44,084 bases of DNA from Trueperaceae bacterium (lineage in GTDB: Bacteria; Deinococcota; Deinococci; Deinococcales; Trueperaceae), in assembly GCA_019454765.1 (NCBI GenBank), contig JACFNR010000019.1, positions 1-44,084 of the forward strand, in the 5' to 3' direction. Position numbers and translations under genes: made by a program. Below are positions 15,145-23,905 of the stretch, piece after piece (positions within the stretch are counted from its first letter, which is position 1; the number at the start of each line of letters is the position of its first letter). Under the pieces are notes generated by a model, which searched no databases, was not told the origin of the DNA, and was given only the letters and a program-made list of their open reading frames with translations.

Positions 15145-16182
15145 ATGACGCACTTCGAGATCGGCAAGTTCCTCAACCGCATCTTCGAGGGACAGACGCT
15201 GAGCCGCGACGACGCCCGCGAGGTGCTGGGCCGGTTGATGGACGGGCAGCTCTCGCAGGTGCAGGCCGCGGCGCTCCTGGCGGCGCTGCGCATGCGCGGT
15301 GAGACCGTGGACGAGATCACGGGCTTCGCCGAGGCCATGCGGGAGCGCGCCATCAAGGTCCCCGTGCGCCGGGCGGGGCCGCTGGTCGACACGTGCGGCA
15401 CCGGCGGGACGGGCGTCGACACCATCAACATCAGCACCACCGCCATGTTCGTGGCGGCGGCGGGCGGGGCGCGCATCGCCAAGCACGGCAACGTGGGCGT
15501 GACCCGCAGGTCGGGCTCCGCTAACGTGCTGGAGGAGCTCGGCGTCGACCTCGACGCCAGCCCGGAGCGGCTGGCGGAGGAGATCGACGCCACGGGCCTC
15601 GCCTTCGTGTACGCGCGCCGCTTCCACCCCGCCATGGGCTTCGTGGCGCCCATCCGCGCCGACCTGCAGGCGCGCACCATCTTCAACAACCTCGGCCCCC
15701 TCACCAACCCGGCGGGCGCCGACCGGCAGCTGATGGGCGTCTACGACCCGCGCCTGACCGAGACCCTCGCCGCCGTGCTCCGCGGCCTCGGGCTCGCCCG
15801 CGCGCTCGTGGTCCACGGCGACGTCATCGACGACTTCACCGTCACCGGCCCCAGCAAGGTCACCGAGCTGCACGCCGACGGTTCCACCACCACCTACGTG
15901 ATCACGCCGGAGGAGGTGGGGCTGGGCCGTCACCCCATCGGCGAGCTTGCTGGGGGCGACGCGGCGCGGAACGCCCGCCTCCTCAGGGCCGTGCTGGCCA
16001 ACGAGGCGAACGGCGCCATGCGCGACGTGACCCTGTTCAACGCCGGGGCCACCCTCTACCTGGCCGAGCTGGCCGGCAGTCTCGCCGAGGGGGTCGAGCT
16101 CGCCAGGGAGGCGCTCGCGAGCGGCGCCGCGGCGCGCAAGCTTGAGGAGTACCTGCGCGTCGCGGGTCGCGGCCAGGCCTGA
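15145..16182 (+). CDS. trpD: anthranilate phosphoribosyltransferase TrpD
   Basis: 345 aa; transfers the phosphoribosyl group of PRPP to anthranilate. The PRPP loop DTCGTGGTGVDTINIST, AKHGNVGVTRRSGSANVLEELG and the ARTIFNNLGPLTNPA segment are all standard for TrpD. The length fits the family. It is the last gene of the trpE-trpG-GT2-trpD run; trpC, trpF, trpB and trpA are not in the window. Confidence 0.95.
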   Translation: MTHFEIGKFLNRIFEGQTLSRDDAREVLGRLMDGQLSQVQAAALLAALRMRGETVDEITGFAEAMRERAIKVPVRRAGPLVDTCGTGGTGVDTINISTTAMFVAAAGGARIAKHGNVGVTRRSGSANVLEELGVDLDASPERLAEEIDATGLAFVYARRFHPAMGFVAPIRADLQARTIFNNLGPLTNPAGADRQLMGVYDPRLTETLAAVLRGLGLARALVVHGDVIDDFTVTGPSKVTELHADGSTTTYVITPEEVGLGRHPIGELAGGDAARNARLLRAVLANEANGAMRDVTLFNAGATLYLAELAGSLAEGVELAREALASGAAARKLEEYLRVAGRGQA

Positions 16183-16233
16183 TGGCAGTTCCAGGTGGTA
16201 GTGGGGCGCCCTCGGACCCTCATCTCCTGTTGC

Positions 16234-16239
16234 TAGCAT
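16234..16239 (+). promoter_or_regulatory. -10 box TAGCAT of the PBP gene (leaderless)
   Basis: TAGCAT lies 7 nt ahead of the GTG at 16247 and overlaps the in-frame ATG at 16238. An mRNA start near 16246 would exclude the ATG, favouring the GTG. Confidence 0.5.
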
Positions 16240-16246
16240 GGTGCGC

Positions 16247-18445
16247 GTGAAGCTCGTACAAGGCCTGTTCCTGCTCCTGTTGACCGCCGTGCTCTCGGTG
16301 GGCGCGCTGCTCGCCGCGTCGGCGCTCAAGTGGTCGCAGGAGCTCCCCTCGCTGGAGAAGCTCGACGCGCTCGAGTTCTCGGCCACGTCGCAGGTGTACG
16401 CCCGCGACGGCGAGACGCGCATCGGCATCATCGTGCCCGTGGTCGGCGAGGAGCGCGAGTCCACCAACCGCATCCCCGTGAGCCTCGACGAGGTGTCGCC
16501 CGCCGCCCTGCAGGCCATCGTGGCGTACGAGGACGACCAGTTCTTCCGCCACTACGGCATGGACATCGCCGCCATCATGCGCGCCGTCTACGAGGAGTTC
16601 CTCGGCGACTCGTCGCGGGGCGGCTCCACCATCACCACCCAGGTGATAAAGAACACGTTGCTGCAGGACATCCGCTCCGAGCGCTCGCTCGAGCGCAAGG
16701 TCAAGGAGGTGATGCTGGCGCTCGAGCTGGAGCGGCGCCTCACCAAGCCCGAGATCTTGCAGCGTTACGTGAACATGGTGTTCTGGGGCGGCAACGTCTA
16801 CGGCATCCGCTCGGCGGCGCAGACGTACTTCGGCAAGGACCCCATCGAGCTCAACCTCGCCGAGGGGCTTTACCTCGCGCGCCTCATCCCGGCGCCCAAC
16901 GCGCGCCACGACGACTTCACGACCACGCGCCGCAGCATGCGCGAGGTCCTCGACAAGATGGTGCGCCAGGGCACGATCAGCGCCGACATGGCGGAGCGCG
17001 CCTGGCGCTACCAGCTCGAGCCCGTCGGCTGGGACGTCACGTACGACGGCAACGGCAACATCGTCACGGCGGTCAGGACCGGCGTCGAGGTGGTCGTGCA
17101 GTCGAGCGTCAGCTCAGACCTGTCGAGGGCCGTCTTGATCGCCGTTCGCAACTGGCTCACCGACGTGTACGGCGAGAGCGTCGTGTTCGGCAGGGGCGGC
17201 CTCAGGGTCGTGACCACCATCGACGTGCAGGCGCAGGTGGCCGCCAACGAGGCGAGCCTCCACGCCGAGCTCCCACCGGGTGCCCAGATGGCCATCGTCG
17301 GCCTCGACCCGAGCACGGGCGCCGTGCTGGCGATGGTAGGGCAGAAGCTGAGCGCGGACGGCGCGCTGGGCGAGTTCAACCGCGCCACCCGGGCGCTCCG
17401 TCAACCGGGCAGCTCGTTCAAGCCGATCGTGTTCGCCACGGCCATCGAGTTGGGAGCCATGAACCAGTCGACCATCCTGGTCGACGAACCCACGGAGTTC
17501 CGCATGCGGGGGCAGCCGCCGTACGAGCCCGGCAACCACGATAAGAAGTTCGACGGCTACCAGACGATAAGGGCGAGCCTGAACCGCAGCCGCAACATCC
17601 CGGCGGTCAAGGCGCTCGAGGCCGTGGGCGCCGACGCGGTGGCGGAGAAGGCGCGCGAGCTGGGCTACGACGTCGCGCCCTACTACTCGATGGCGCTCGG
17701 CACGTTCGAGGCCACGCCGCTGCAGCACACAGCCGCCATGGCGGCCTTCGCGAACGGCGGCGTCTACACCGAGCCGTACTTCATCGAGCGGGTGGAGGAC
17801 GCGGACGGCAACGTGCTCTACCAGGCCGCCCCACGCTCGGCGCGCGTCTGGAGCGAGCAGACGGCCTACATCATGCTCGACCTCCTGCACGGCAACGTCG
17901 TGGATCGCGACCCGGCGTACGGCCTCTCGAACCGCGCCGTGATCCCGGGCCGCTGGATCGCGGGGAAGACCGGCACCACCAACGAGGAGGTCGACATCTG
18001 GTTCGTGGGCATGACCCCGGGTATGGTGGCGTCCGTGTGGATCGGCAACGATGACTCCTCCAGCCTGCCGTCGTCGATGACCCTGGCGGACGGCACCCGC
18101 GATCAGGTGAACAGTTCGCGTCAACCCATCTACGCCTGGAACGACTTCGTCGCGGCCGCGTTGCGCGGACGCCCCGCCGCGCCCGACGGCTTCCCCGTGC
18201 CGGCCGGGATCGAGTTCCATACCCTCGACCTGAAGACGGGCGCCGTCGACGGCGGCGGGGTGCGGGCCGCCTTCCGCGAGTCCGACGTGCTGTCGACCAC
18301 CGGCATCGGCACCGCCGTCAAGCTCAAGCTACCGGTCGACACGGCCACCGGCCTGCGCGCCACCGCCGACACGCCCCCGGACCGCGTCGAGATCATCGAG
18401 GTCGACCCGGCCGACGTCGCCAAGTACCTCGGCGGGGCCGGCTGA
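16247..18445 (+). CDS. class A penicillin-binding protein (GT51 plus transpeptidase)
   Basis: 732 aa bifunctional peptidoglycan synthase. A short cytoplasmic end and one signal-anchor helix (about 4-27) precede the glycosyltransferase domain with E95 in EDDQFFRHYG, GGSTITTQ and ERRLTKPEILQRYVN. The transpeptidase domain has the Ser-x-x-Lys active site S389SFK392, an SLN motif (SLNRSRN) and K574TGT. The GTG at 16247 is preferred because of the -10 box position; the ATG at 16238 would add three residues. The stop overlaps the next ATG by one base. Together with glmM and the M23 hydrolase it covers wall synthesis and remodelling. Confidence 0.93.
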   Translation: MKLVQGLFLLLLTAVLSVGALLAASALKWSQELPSLEKLDALEFSATSQVYARDGETRIGIIVPVVGEERESTNRIPVSLDEVSPAALQAIVAYEDDQFFRHYGMDIAAIMRAVYEEFLGDSSRGGSTITTQVIKNTLLQDIRSERSLERKVKEVMLALELERRLTKPEILQRYVNMVFWGGNVYGIRSAAQTYFGKDPIELNLAEGLYLARLIPAPNARHDDFTTTRRSMREVLDKMVRQGTISADMAERAWRYQLEPVGWDVTYDGNGNIVTAVRTGVEVVVQSSVSSDLSRAVLIAVRNWLTDVYGESVVFGRGGLRVVTTIDVQAQVAANEASLHAELPPGAQMAIVGLDPSTGAVLAMVGQKLSADGALGEFNRATRALRQPGSSFKPIVFATAIELGAMNQSTILVDEPTEFRMRGQPPYEPGNHDKKFDGYQTIRASLNRSRNIPAVKALEAVGADAVAEKARELGYDVAPYYSMALGTFEATPLQHTAAMAAFANGGVYTEPYFIERVEDADGNVLYQAAPRSARVWSEQTAYIMLDLLHGNVVDRDPAYGLSNRAVIPGRWIAGKTGTTNEEVDIWFVGMTPGMVASVWIGNDDSSSLPSSMTLADGTRDQVNSSRQPIYAWNDFVAAALRGRPAAPDGFPVPAGIEFHTLDLKTGAVDGGGVRAAFRESDVLSTTGIGTAVKLKLPVDTATGLRATADTPPDRVEIIEVDPADVAKYLGGAG

Positions 18446-19365
18446 TGCCGGGCTCGGGCGAGAACCTCACCCTGACGGCCGTGCGTGGCCTGCTGGTCGG
18501 TCATCACACCGACCTCGAGGCGCGCACCGGTTGCACCGTCATCGTCACGCCGGAGGGCGGTTGCGTGGCGTCCGGCGTGGCGCTGGGGCCCGCTCCCGGT
18601 TCGCGCGAGTACGTGCTCCTGCAACCCGACAAGACGGTCCAGACCGTCGACGCGGTCGTCCTGACGGGCGGCAGCGCGTTCGGGCTGGCCGCGGCCGACG
18701 GGGTCATGGCGTGGCTGGAGGAGCGCGGCCGCGGCGTCGACACCGGCGCGGCCCGCGTGCCCATCGTGCCGGCCGCCGTCCTCTACGACCTGGCGGTCGG
18801 CTCGGCCACCGTGCGGCCGGACGCCGCCGCCGGCCGCGCGGCCGCGGAGGCCGCCAGCGCCGAGCCGGTGGCGCAGGGTCGGGTGGGGGCCGGCACGGGC
18901 GCCAGCGTCGGCAAGCTGAGGGGCCACGGGCTCGCCACGGCCAGCGGGCTGGGGAGCCACGCGGCGCGGATCGGCGGCGCGGTCGTCGCCGCCCTCGGCG
19001 TCAGCAACGCCGTCGGCAACGTCGTGGACCCGGACACCGGGCAGTTGGTGGCCGGCCTCGCCGACGTGCAGGGCCTCGCCGCCGCCGAGGGGTTCGCGGC
19101 CATCCCCGGCGCCAACACCACCCTCGTGGTCGTCGCCACCGACGCTCCGCTGACGAAGGCCGAGGCGAACGCCCTGGCGACCAGCGCCCACGTCGGCATC
19201 GCGCGCGTGACGCGGCCGTCTCACACCGTCTTCGACGGCGACACCGCCTTCGTCCTCACCACCGGGACGGGCCCGCGAGTGCCGATGGCGGCCCTGTCCG
19301 TGGTGGTGCAAGAGGTCGTGGCGGCCGCGCTGCTCAAGGGCGTGCGCGCCGGGGCGCGGCCGTGA
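18445..19365 (+). CDS. P1 family peptidase (DmpA / L-aminopeptidase D-esterase type)
   Basis: 306 aa, cytoplasmic. It begins LTAVRGLLVGHHTD and contains VVLTGGSAFGLAAADGVMAWLEERGRG, GRVGAGTGASVGK and the segment PGANTTLVVVATD, all typical of the DmpA fold. Characterised members self-cleave just before an internal Ser/Thr nucleophile; T225 or T226 of the NTT motif is the likely position. Known enzymes release N-terminal residues, including D- or beta-amino acids, so processing of wall-derived peptides is conceivable next to a PBP gene, though unproven. Overlaps: TGATG with the PBP, GTGA with ppa. Confidence 0.88.
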   Translation: MPGSGENLTLTAVRGLLVGHHTDLEARTGCTVIVTPEGGCVASGVALGPAPGSREYVLLQPDKTVQTVDAVVLTGGSAFGLAAADGVMAWLEERGRGVDTGAARVPIVPAAVLYDLAVGSATVRPDAAAGRAAAEAASAEPVAQGRVGAGTGASVGKLRGHGLATASGLGSHAARIGGAVVAALGVSNAVGNVVDPDTGQLVAGLADVQGLAAAEGFAAIPGANTTLVVVATDAPLTKAEANALATSAHVGIARVTRPSHTVFDGDTAFVLTTGTGPRVPMAALSVVVQEVVAAALLKGVRAGARP

Positions 19366-19913
19366 CCAACCTGTACCACCTGCCGCCCGGGGAGGCCGCG
19401 CCCGAGCTGGTGGACGCCGTCATCGAGGTGCCGGTCGGCTCGTCCAACAAGTACGAGTACGACCCGGAGCTGGGCGTCTTCAGGCTCGACCGCGTCCTGT
19501 ATAGCCCCATGCATTACCCGGGCGACTACGGCTTCATCCCCAGCACCTACGCCGAGGACGGCGACCCGCTCGACATCCTCGTCCTCATGAACCGCCCCAC
19601 CTTCACGGGCGCCGTCATGCGCGCCAGGCCGCTCGGTTACCTGGAGATGAGCGACGAGAAGGGGCGCGACCAGAAGATCCTCGCCGTGCCCGTCGACGAC
19701 CCCCGGTACGACGGCAACCGCCACCTCGACTCCATCTCCCGCCACCGCCTGCGGGAGATCGAGCACTTCTTCCGCATCTACAAGGAGCTGGAGGGGAAGA
19801 AGACGGTGGTGGAGGATTGGCACGGCATGGACGCCACGCACGCGCTCATCCGCGCGGCCATGGCCGCCTACGCCGAGCAGCTGGCAGGGTCAGGTCACGG
19901 CGCCACGCGGTAG
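19362..19913 (+). CDS. ppa: inorganic pyrophosphatase (family I)
   Basis: 183 aa; hydrolyses pyrophosphate to drive biosynthetic reactions. The family I signature EDGDPLDILVLM and the preceding YSPMHYPGDYGFIPSTYAEDGD are intact. KGRDQKILAVPVDDPRY and the C-terminal HFFRIYKELEGKKTVVEDWHG also match. The GTG start overlaps the peptidase stop. The gene end overlaps the oppositely oriented sugar-dehydrogenase gene by 19 bp. Confidence 0.95.
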   Translation: MTNLYHLPPGEAAPELVDAVIEVPVGSSNKYEYDPELGVFRLDRVLYSPMHYPGDYGFIPSTYAEDGDPLDILVLMNRPTFTGAVMRARPLGYLEMSDEKGRDQKILAVPVDDPRYDGNRHLDSISRHRLREIEHFFRIYKELEGKKTVVEDWHGMDATHALIRAAMAAYAEQLAGSGHGATR

Positions 19914-21094
19914 ATGAGGCCGCCGCTGTAGTCGGCCACGTACAGCTCGCCGTCGACGCCCTCCCCGAAGGTGCTCACGTTGAATCCGGTCTGCAGTAGC
20001 GGCGTCACGTCCCAACCCGCGGCGGGGTCCGCGCTCCAGATGCGACCCGAGCTGAAGTCGGCGAACACGTACCGCCCGGCCAGGGCCGGCACGGCCTCGC
20101 CACGGTAGACGTAGCCGCCGCTGATGGACGAGCCCCACTGCGGCCCGTGAGGGTACTCGATGACCGGCAACGTCAACCCGGCCTGGTCGCACGAGCCGGC
20201 GTCGTAGCAGTGGCTCGCCTCCATGACGTTCCAGCCGTAGTTCTCGCCGCCCCGCGAGCCGGCCGGCTGGAAGTCGACCTCCTCGAAGGCGTTCTGCCCC
20301 ACGTCGGCGATGTAGAGGTCGCCTGTGGCGCGGTCGAACGAGAAGCGCCACGGGTTGCGCAGGCCGTAGGCCCAGATCTCCGGCTTGGCACCGGGCGTGG
20401 TCACGAACGGGTTGTCGGCCGGCACGCGGTACCCCGTCTCCGGCGAGACGTCGAGCCGCAGGAGCTTGGCGAGGAGCGTGCCGAGGTCCTGCCCGTTGCC
20501 GTGTGGGTCGCCGCCGCTGCCGCCGTCGCCCAGCCCGAGGTAGAGGTAGCCGTCGGGTCCGAACGCGAGCTGGCCGCCGTTGTGGTTGGAGTACGGCTGG
20601 TCGTGCGTCAGGAGGACCTCCTCCGACGTCTCGTCGGCGCGGTCGGGGTTGCCCCGCGTGACCTCGAAGCGCGACAGGACGCTCTCGCCGTTAGCGCCCG
20701 TGTAGTAGACGTAGAAGCGCCCGCTGGCGGCGTAATCGGGAGGGAAGGCGAGGCCGAGCAGGCCGCGCTCGCCGCCCGTCGTGACCCTGTCCGACACGTC
20801 GAGGAACGGCTCCTTGAGGAGCGCGCCGTCACGGATGATGCGGACCTGGCCGCCCTGCTGCACGACGAAGAGGCGAGCGTCGCCGGCGTGCGTGATGGTG
20901 ACCGGCTTCTTGAGCCCATCGGCCACCGGCACGAGGCGTTGGGCCGACACGTTCTGCGAGCACGACGCGAGGAGGCACGCCAGCGCGAGCGCGCCGAGGG
21001 CGGCGAACGCTCGGCCCGAGTGGGCGCCGCGCGCGAACCGGCGCTGGCGGGTGGTGGCGTGGTGACGACGGTCCGGTACGTGAGCCTCTGACAT
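19895..21094 (-). CDS. glucose/sorbosone dehydrogenase family lipoprotein, copy 1
   Basis: 399 aa. An Arg/His-rich N-terminus precedes a hydrophobic signal with a lipobox (LALACLLASC), so a lipoprotein is expected. The rest is a six-bladed propeller of the PQQ-type GSDH family: [44 protein letters not shown] (the His matches the proposed catalytic base), [27 protein letters not shown] and GGYVYRG. Cofactor use is inferred from the family. The ATG at 21094 follows a TAACCT -10 box by 6 nt. It ends 19 bp inside ppa, tail to tail. A paralogue lies at 22146-23498. Confidence 0.9.
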   Translation of the reverse strand: MSEAHVPDRRHHATTRQRRFARGAHSGRAFAALGALALACLLASCSQNVSAQRLVPVADGLKKPVTITHAGDARLFVVQQGGQVRIIRDGALLKEPFLDVSDRVTTGGERGLLGLAFPPDYAASGRFYVYYTGANGESVLSRFEVTRGNPDRADETSEEVLLTHDQPYSNHNGGQLAFGPDGYLYLGLGDGGSGGDPHGNGQDLGTLLAKLLRLDVSPETGYRVPADNPFVTTPGAKPEIWAYGLRNPWRFSFDRATGDLYIADVGQNAFEEVDFQPAGSRGGENYGWNVMEASHCYDAGSCDQAGLTLPVIEYPHGPQWGSSISGGYVYRGEAVPALAGRYVFADFSSGRIWSADPAAGWDVTPLLQTGFNVSTFGEGVDGELYVADYSGGLIYRVAP

Positions 21095-21100
21095 GGCCCC

Positions 21101-21106
21101 AGGTTA
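21101..21106 (-). promoter_or_regulatory. -10 box TAACCT of GSDH copy 1 (leaderless)
   Basis: Minus-strand TAACCT followed by 6 nt and the ATG at 21094. It lies just after the trmH stop (21139), giving the GSDH gene its own promoter. Confidence 0.5.
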
Positions 21107-21138
21107 GACGACGCGCGTGAGAGCGTGTCCGCGCGGCG

Positions 21139-21732
21139 TCACTCGTCGTCCCGCGCCCACCGCGGCAGCCAGCGCGACGTGAGCGTCGCCAGCTCCGCCT
21201 CGCTCAGGGCGGGGCGGTCGTAACGGCCTGCGGCCAGCCGCTGGCGCTGCGCCTCGAACAGGATCACGGCGGCCGCCACGCTGACGTTCAGGGACTGGAC
21301 CATCCCGAGCATGGGGATGATGACGTGCTCGTCGGCCAGGGCCGCGGCCTCCGGGCTGACGCCCTCCTTCTCGTTGCCGAGCAGCACGGCGCAGGGGGAG
21401 GTGTAGTCGACGGTGCGGTAGTCCACCGCCTGCTCCGACAGGTGGGCGGCGAAGACGCGCATGCCGGAAGCCTTGAGCGTCGCGACCGCCGCGGCGACGG
21501 AATCGTGCAGCACAAGCTCGACCCACTTGTCGGCGCTGGCGCTGGTGGCGCTGAAGGTGGCCACCCCGCCGGTCGGCTTGACGGCGTGGACGGTGCCGAT
21601 CCCCACCGCGTCGCAGCTCCTCAAGATGGCCGAGAGGTTGTGCGGCTTGTGCACCTCCTCGGCCAGGACGGTGAGGTCGGGCTGGCGCTTGGCGAGCACG
21701 TCGTGGATGCGCCGGCGGCGCCGCATGGTCAT
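21139..21732 (-). CDS. trmH: tRNA (guanosine-2'-O-)-methyltransferase, TrmH type
   Basis: 197 aa SPOUT methyltransferase, close in length to Thermus TrmH, which methylates G18 of tRNA. Motif 1 is [14 protein letters not shown], motif 2 [11 protein letters not shown] and motif 3 [21 protein letters not shown], which forms the knot that binds S-adenosylmethionine. An Arg-rich N-terminal helix ([17 protein letters not shown]) matches the TrmH extension. The ATG at 21732 lies 7 nt after a TATCCT -10 box. It is divergent from ybaK with only 42 bp between the start codons. Confidence 0.92.
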   Translation of the reverse strand: MTMRRRRRIHDVLAKRQPDLTVLAEEVHKPHNLSAILRSCDAVGIGTVHAVKPTGGVATFSATSASADKWVELVLHDSVAAAVATLKASGMRVFAAHLSEQAVDYRTVDYTSPCAVLLGNEKEGVSPEAAALADEHVIIPMLGMVQSLNVSVAAAVILFEAQRQRLAAGRYDRPALSEAELATLTSRWLPRWARDDE

Positions 21733-21739
21733 GAGGAAG

Positions 21740-21745
21740 AGGATA
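21740..21745 (-). promoter_or_regulatory. -10 box TATCCT of trmH (leaderless)
   Basis: Minus-strand TATCCT followed by 7 nt and the trmH ATG. It lies where the -35 of the opposing ybaK promoter would be. Confidence 0.6.
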
Positions 21746-21762
21746 ACCGTAGGGGTGCGGGG

Positions 21763-21768
21763 TATCGT
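21763..21768 (+). promoter_or_regulatory. -10 box TATCGT of ybaK (leaderless)
   Basis: Plus-strand TATCGT followed by 6 nt and the ATG at 21775. The gap to the opposing -10 box is 17 bp. Confidence 0.6.
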
Positions 21769-21774
21769 CGGCGG

Positions 21775-22299
21775 ATGTCGACGCACAAGGTGAGGGAGTA
21801 CCTGAGGCGCTTCGGGAAGGCCGACGCGGTCATGGAGTTCACGGATTCGAGCGCCACCGTCGCGCTGGCGGCCGCGAAGGTCGGCACCGAGCCGGCGCGA
21901 ATCGCCAAGACGCTCGCGTTCTACGATCCCACCGACCCGGCGCGCGCCGTCCTGGTGGTCGCGGCCGGCGACGCCCGGCTGCACAACGGCTCGTTCAAGC
22001 GCGCGATGGGCGGCAAGGCGCGCATGCTGGCCGCCGCCGACGTCGAGCCCCTCACGGGCCACCCGGTCGGCGGCGTGTGCCCCTTCGCCAACCCCGCGGG
22101 CGCCAGGGTGTTCCTCGATGAGTCGCTCAAGAGGTTCGACGTCGTCTACCCGGCGGCGGGCACGGCGGCCTCGGCCGTGCCCATGACGTGCGCCGAGCTG
22201 GAGGAGGCGTCCAACGCGCTGGGTTGGGTGGAGGTCACGAACGGCTGGCGCGACGAGGCGCCCGCCGGCGAGCCGGAATCCGACTCGACCAAGCGGTAG
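21775..22299 (+). CDS. YbaK/aminoacyl-tRNA deacylase-like protein
   Basis: 174 aa single-domain protein of the YbaK/ProX/INS family, which hydrolyses mischarged aminoacyl-tRNAs in trans. The hallmark segments are [23 protein letters not shown] (with the conserved Lys), [24 protein letters not shown] and [23 protein letters not shown]. The conserved C-terminus VEVTNGW is followed by about 15 variable residues. The substrate (Cys-, Ala- or other tRNA) is not evident. Its last 154 bp overlap the antisense end of the GSDH copy 2 gene. Confidence 0.9.
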   Translation: MSTHKVREYLRRFGKADAVMEFTDSSATVALAAAKVGTEPARIAKTLAFYDPTDPARAVLVVAAGDARLHNGSFKRAMGGKARMLAAADVEPLTGHPVGGVCPFANPAGARVFLDESLKRFDVVYPAAGTAASAVPMTCAELEEASNALGWVEVTNGWRDEAPAGEPESDSTKR

Positions 22300-23498
22300 A
22301 CGGCGCCCCGCGCGAAGTCCGCCAGGTAGAGCTCGCCCGCTGCGTCCTCGCCGAAGGTGCTGATCATCATGCCGGTTTCGAGGAGCAGGGTGGGCTCCCA
22401 CCCGTCGGCCTCGGCGGTGCGCCAGACCTGGCCGGTCATGAAGTCGCCGAACACGTACCTACCCACCAGCCCGGGGATGGCTTGCCCCCGGTAGACGTAG
22501 CCCCCGGTGACCGAGCCGCGCTCGGCGCCGTGAGGGTAGGCGAGGACGGGCGCCACGAACCGCGCCGCGTCGCACTCGCCGGAGGCGTGGCAGCGCGGCC
22601 CCTCCATGTGCGGCCAACCGTAGTTCTCGCCGCCACGCGCCGTCGCCGCTTGACGGTCGATCTCCTCCCACGAGTCCTCGCCAACGTCGCCGAGGTACAG
22701 GTCCCCCGTCGCGCGGTCGAACGACAGGCGCCACGGGTTGCGTAGGCCGTACGCCCACACCTCGCCGCGAGCCCCGGGGGTGCCGACGAACGGGTTGCTC
22801 GTAGGGACCCGGTAGGTGGCGGTCGAGGCGACGTCCAGGCGCAGGACCTTGCCGAGCAACGAACCGAGGTCCTGACTGGCGGTGCCACCCGTCGCGTCGT
22901 CGCCGCTCGTCACGTACAGGTAACCGTCGGGACCGAAGGCGAGCTGGCCGCCAACGTGCCACGTGCTCCGCCGCGCGAACCGAAGGATCACGGTGCCGGA
23001 CCCGACGTCCGCGACGTCCGGGTCGTCGGCAAGCGTCCGGTAGCGGGCGAGGACAGCGGCGCCCTCGGAGTCCGTGTAGTAGACGTAGAACTCCCGGCTC
23101 GTCCGGTAGTCGGGCGCGAAGGCGAGTCCCAGGAGCCCCCGCTCGTCCTGGGTGCTCACGACGGCCGTCAGGTCGAGGAACGGGGTCGGGAGGAGGGCTC
23201 CCGCCGCGATCACCCGCACGCGCCCGGACTTCTCCACCACGAAGAGCCGGTCGTCGCCCGCGTGCGCGATGCCGAGCGGCCCGGTCAGGCCGGAGGCGAC
23301 CTCCTCGAGGCGGACGCCGCCCATGGGGGGTGGCGGCGGAGGTCCAGGCGGGTCCGGCGGCCCCGGCGGCGTCGGCCTGACGGTGGCGTCGCAGGCGAAC
23401 AGGGCGAGAGCCAGCGCGAGCAAGAGGAGGTGCGGCAGGAGCGGGCGCGATGAGCGCGGGGCCGGCGTTCGTTTGGAGCGAGGGTAAGTCGGCTTCAT
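22146..23498 (-). CDS. glucose/sorbosone dehydrogenase family lipoprotein, copy 2
   Basis: 450 aa paralogue of the gene at 19895. The order is signal peptide with lipobox ([10 protein letters not shown]), a Pro-rich linker ([20 protein letters not shown]), then the propeller ([66 protein letters not shown]). Compared with copy 1, the loop after the His strand is changed (DDATGG in place of DGGSGGDPHGN). The propeller ends near 22280; the last 40 or so residues are Ser/Ala-rich and lie antisense to ybaK, as if the native stop was lost. The ATG at 23498 has only a weak CATCCT -10 candidate 7 nt upstream. Confidence 0.87.
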   Translation of the reverse strand: MKPTYPRSKRTPAPRSSRPLLPHLLLLALALALFACDATVRPTPPGPPDPPGPPPPPPMGGVRLEEVASGLTGPLGIAHAGDDRLFVVEKSGRVRVIAAGALLPTPFLDLTAVVSTQDERGLLGLAFAPDYRTSREFYVYYTDSEGAAVLARYRTLADDPDVADVGSGTVILRFARRSTWHVGGQLAFGPDGYLYVTSGDDATGGTASQDLGSLLGKVLRLDVASTATYRVPTSNPFVGTPGARGEVWAYGLRNPWRLSFDRATGDLYLGDVGEDSWEEIDRQAATARGGENYGWPHMEGPRCHASGECDAARFVAPVLAYPHGAERGSVTGGYVYRGQAIPGLVGRYVFGDFMTGQVWRTAEADGWEPTLLLETGMMISTFGEDAAGELYLADFARGAVYRLVESDSGSPAGASSRQPFVTSTQPSALDASSSSAHVMGTAEAAVPAAG

Positions 23499-23593
23499 CG
23501 ACCAAAGGATGACGCCGAAACGCCCGCCGGGCAAGCCCCGGTCGTGCCCGGCGGGGTCGGCTGTGTGGCCGCCGGGCCCTTCCGCCATCACGC

Positions 23594-23623
23594 TTGACGC
23601 CCTCGCGCAGCGGGCGATATCAT
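23594..23623 (+). promoter_or_regulatory. sigma70-type promoter of tRNA-Leu
   Basis: TTGACG (23594-23599), 18-nt spacer, TATCAT (23618-23623). Expected start near 23630, about 40 nt before the tRNA. The spacing is the same 18 nt as in the tRNA cluster promoter at 445-474. Confidence 0.75.
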
Positions 23624-23668
23624 CGCTTTCGCCTCGTGAACGGCTTCGCCTGCGTTCACAAGACCCTC

Positions 23669-23755
23669 GCCGAGGTGGCGGAATCGGTAGACGCGCCAGC
23701 TTGAGGGGCTGGTGGCCGCAAGGCTGTAGGGGTTCAAGTCCCCTCCTCGGCACCA
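23669..23755 (+). tRNA. tRNA-Leu (anticodon GAG)
   Basis: Class II tRNA of 87 nt. The acceptor GCCGAGG pairs with CCTCGGC. The anticodon stem CCAGC/GCTGG encloses TTGAGGG with anticodon GAG, followed by a long variable arm, TTCAAGT T-loop, discriminator A and encoded CCA. Confidence 0.96.
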
Positions 23756-23765
23756 AGCATGCAGC

Positions 23766-23803
23766 GCGCCGCCGGAACGGCCCCACGGGCCGGCCGGCGG
23801 CGC
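23766..23803 (+). terminator. terminator-like hairpin after tRNA-Leu
   Basis: GCGCCGCCGG (23766-23775) pairs with CCGGCGGCGC (23794-23803), with an inner GGCCC/GGGCC stem. The sequence after it (TCGTTCGTCGTCT) is moderately T-rich, consistent with intrinsic termination of the tRNA transcript 10 nt past CCA. Confidence 0.65.
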
Positions 23804-23894
23804 TCGTTCGTCGTCTCGCCGGCGCGCCCCGGGCGCTCGGGACGGGGCCGGCGGCTCGCGCCTAGGGTGGGCCGGCCGGCGTGACGGGCCGTGA

Positions 23895-23900
23895 TAGCTT
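23895..23900 (+). promoter_or_regulatory. -10 box TAGCTT of the helicase gene (leaderless)
   Basis: TAGCTT lies 5 nt ahead of the ATG at 23906. The earlier in-frame GTG at 23891 is upstream of this box and would not be in the transcript. Confidence 0.55.
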
Positions 23901-23905
23901 GGCGC

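Noticed and set aside
23499-23786. N-terminal extension of GSDH copy 2 up to 23786
   Set aside because: The added residues are the antisense translation of tRNA-Leu and its promoter. The signal peptide begins after the ATG at 23498.
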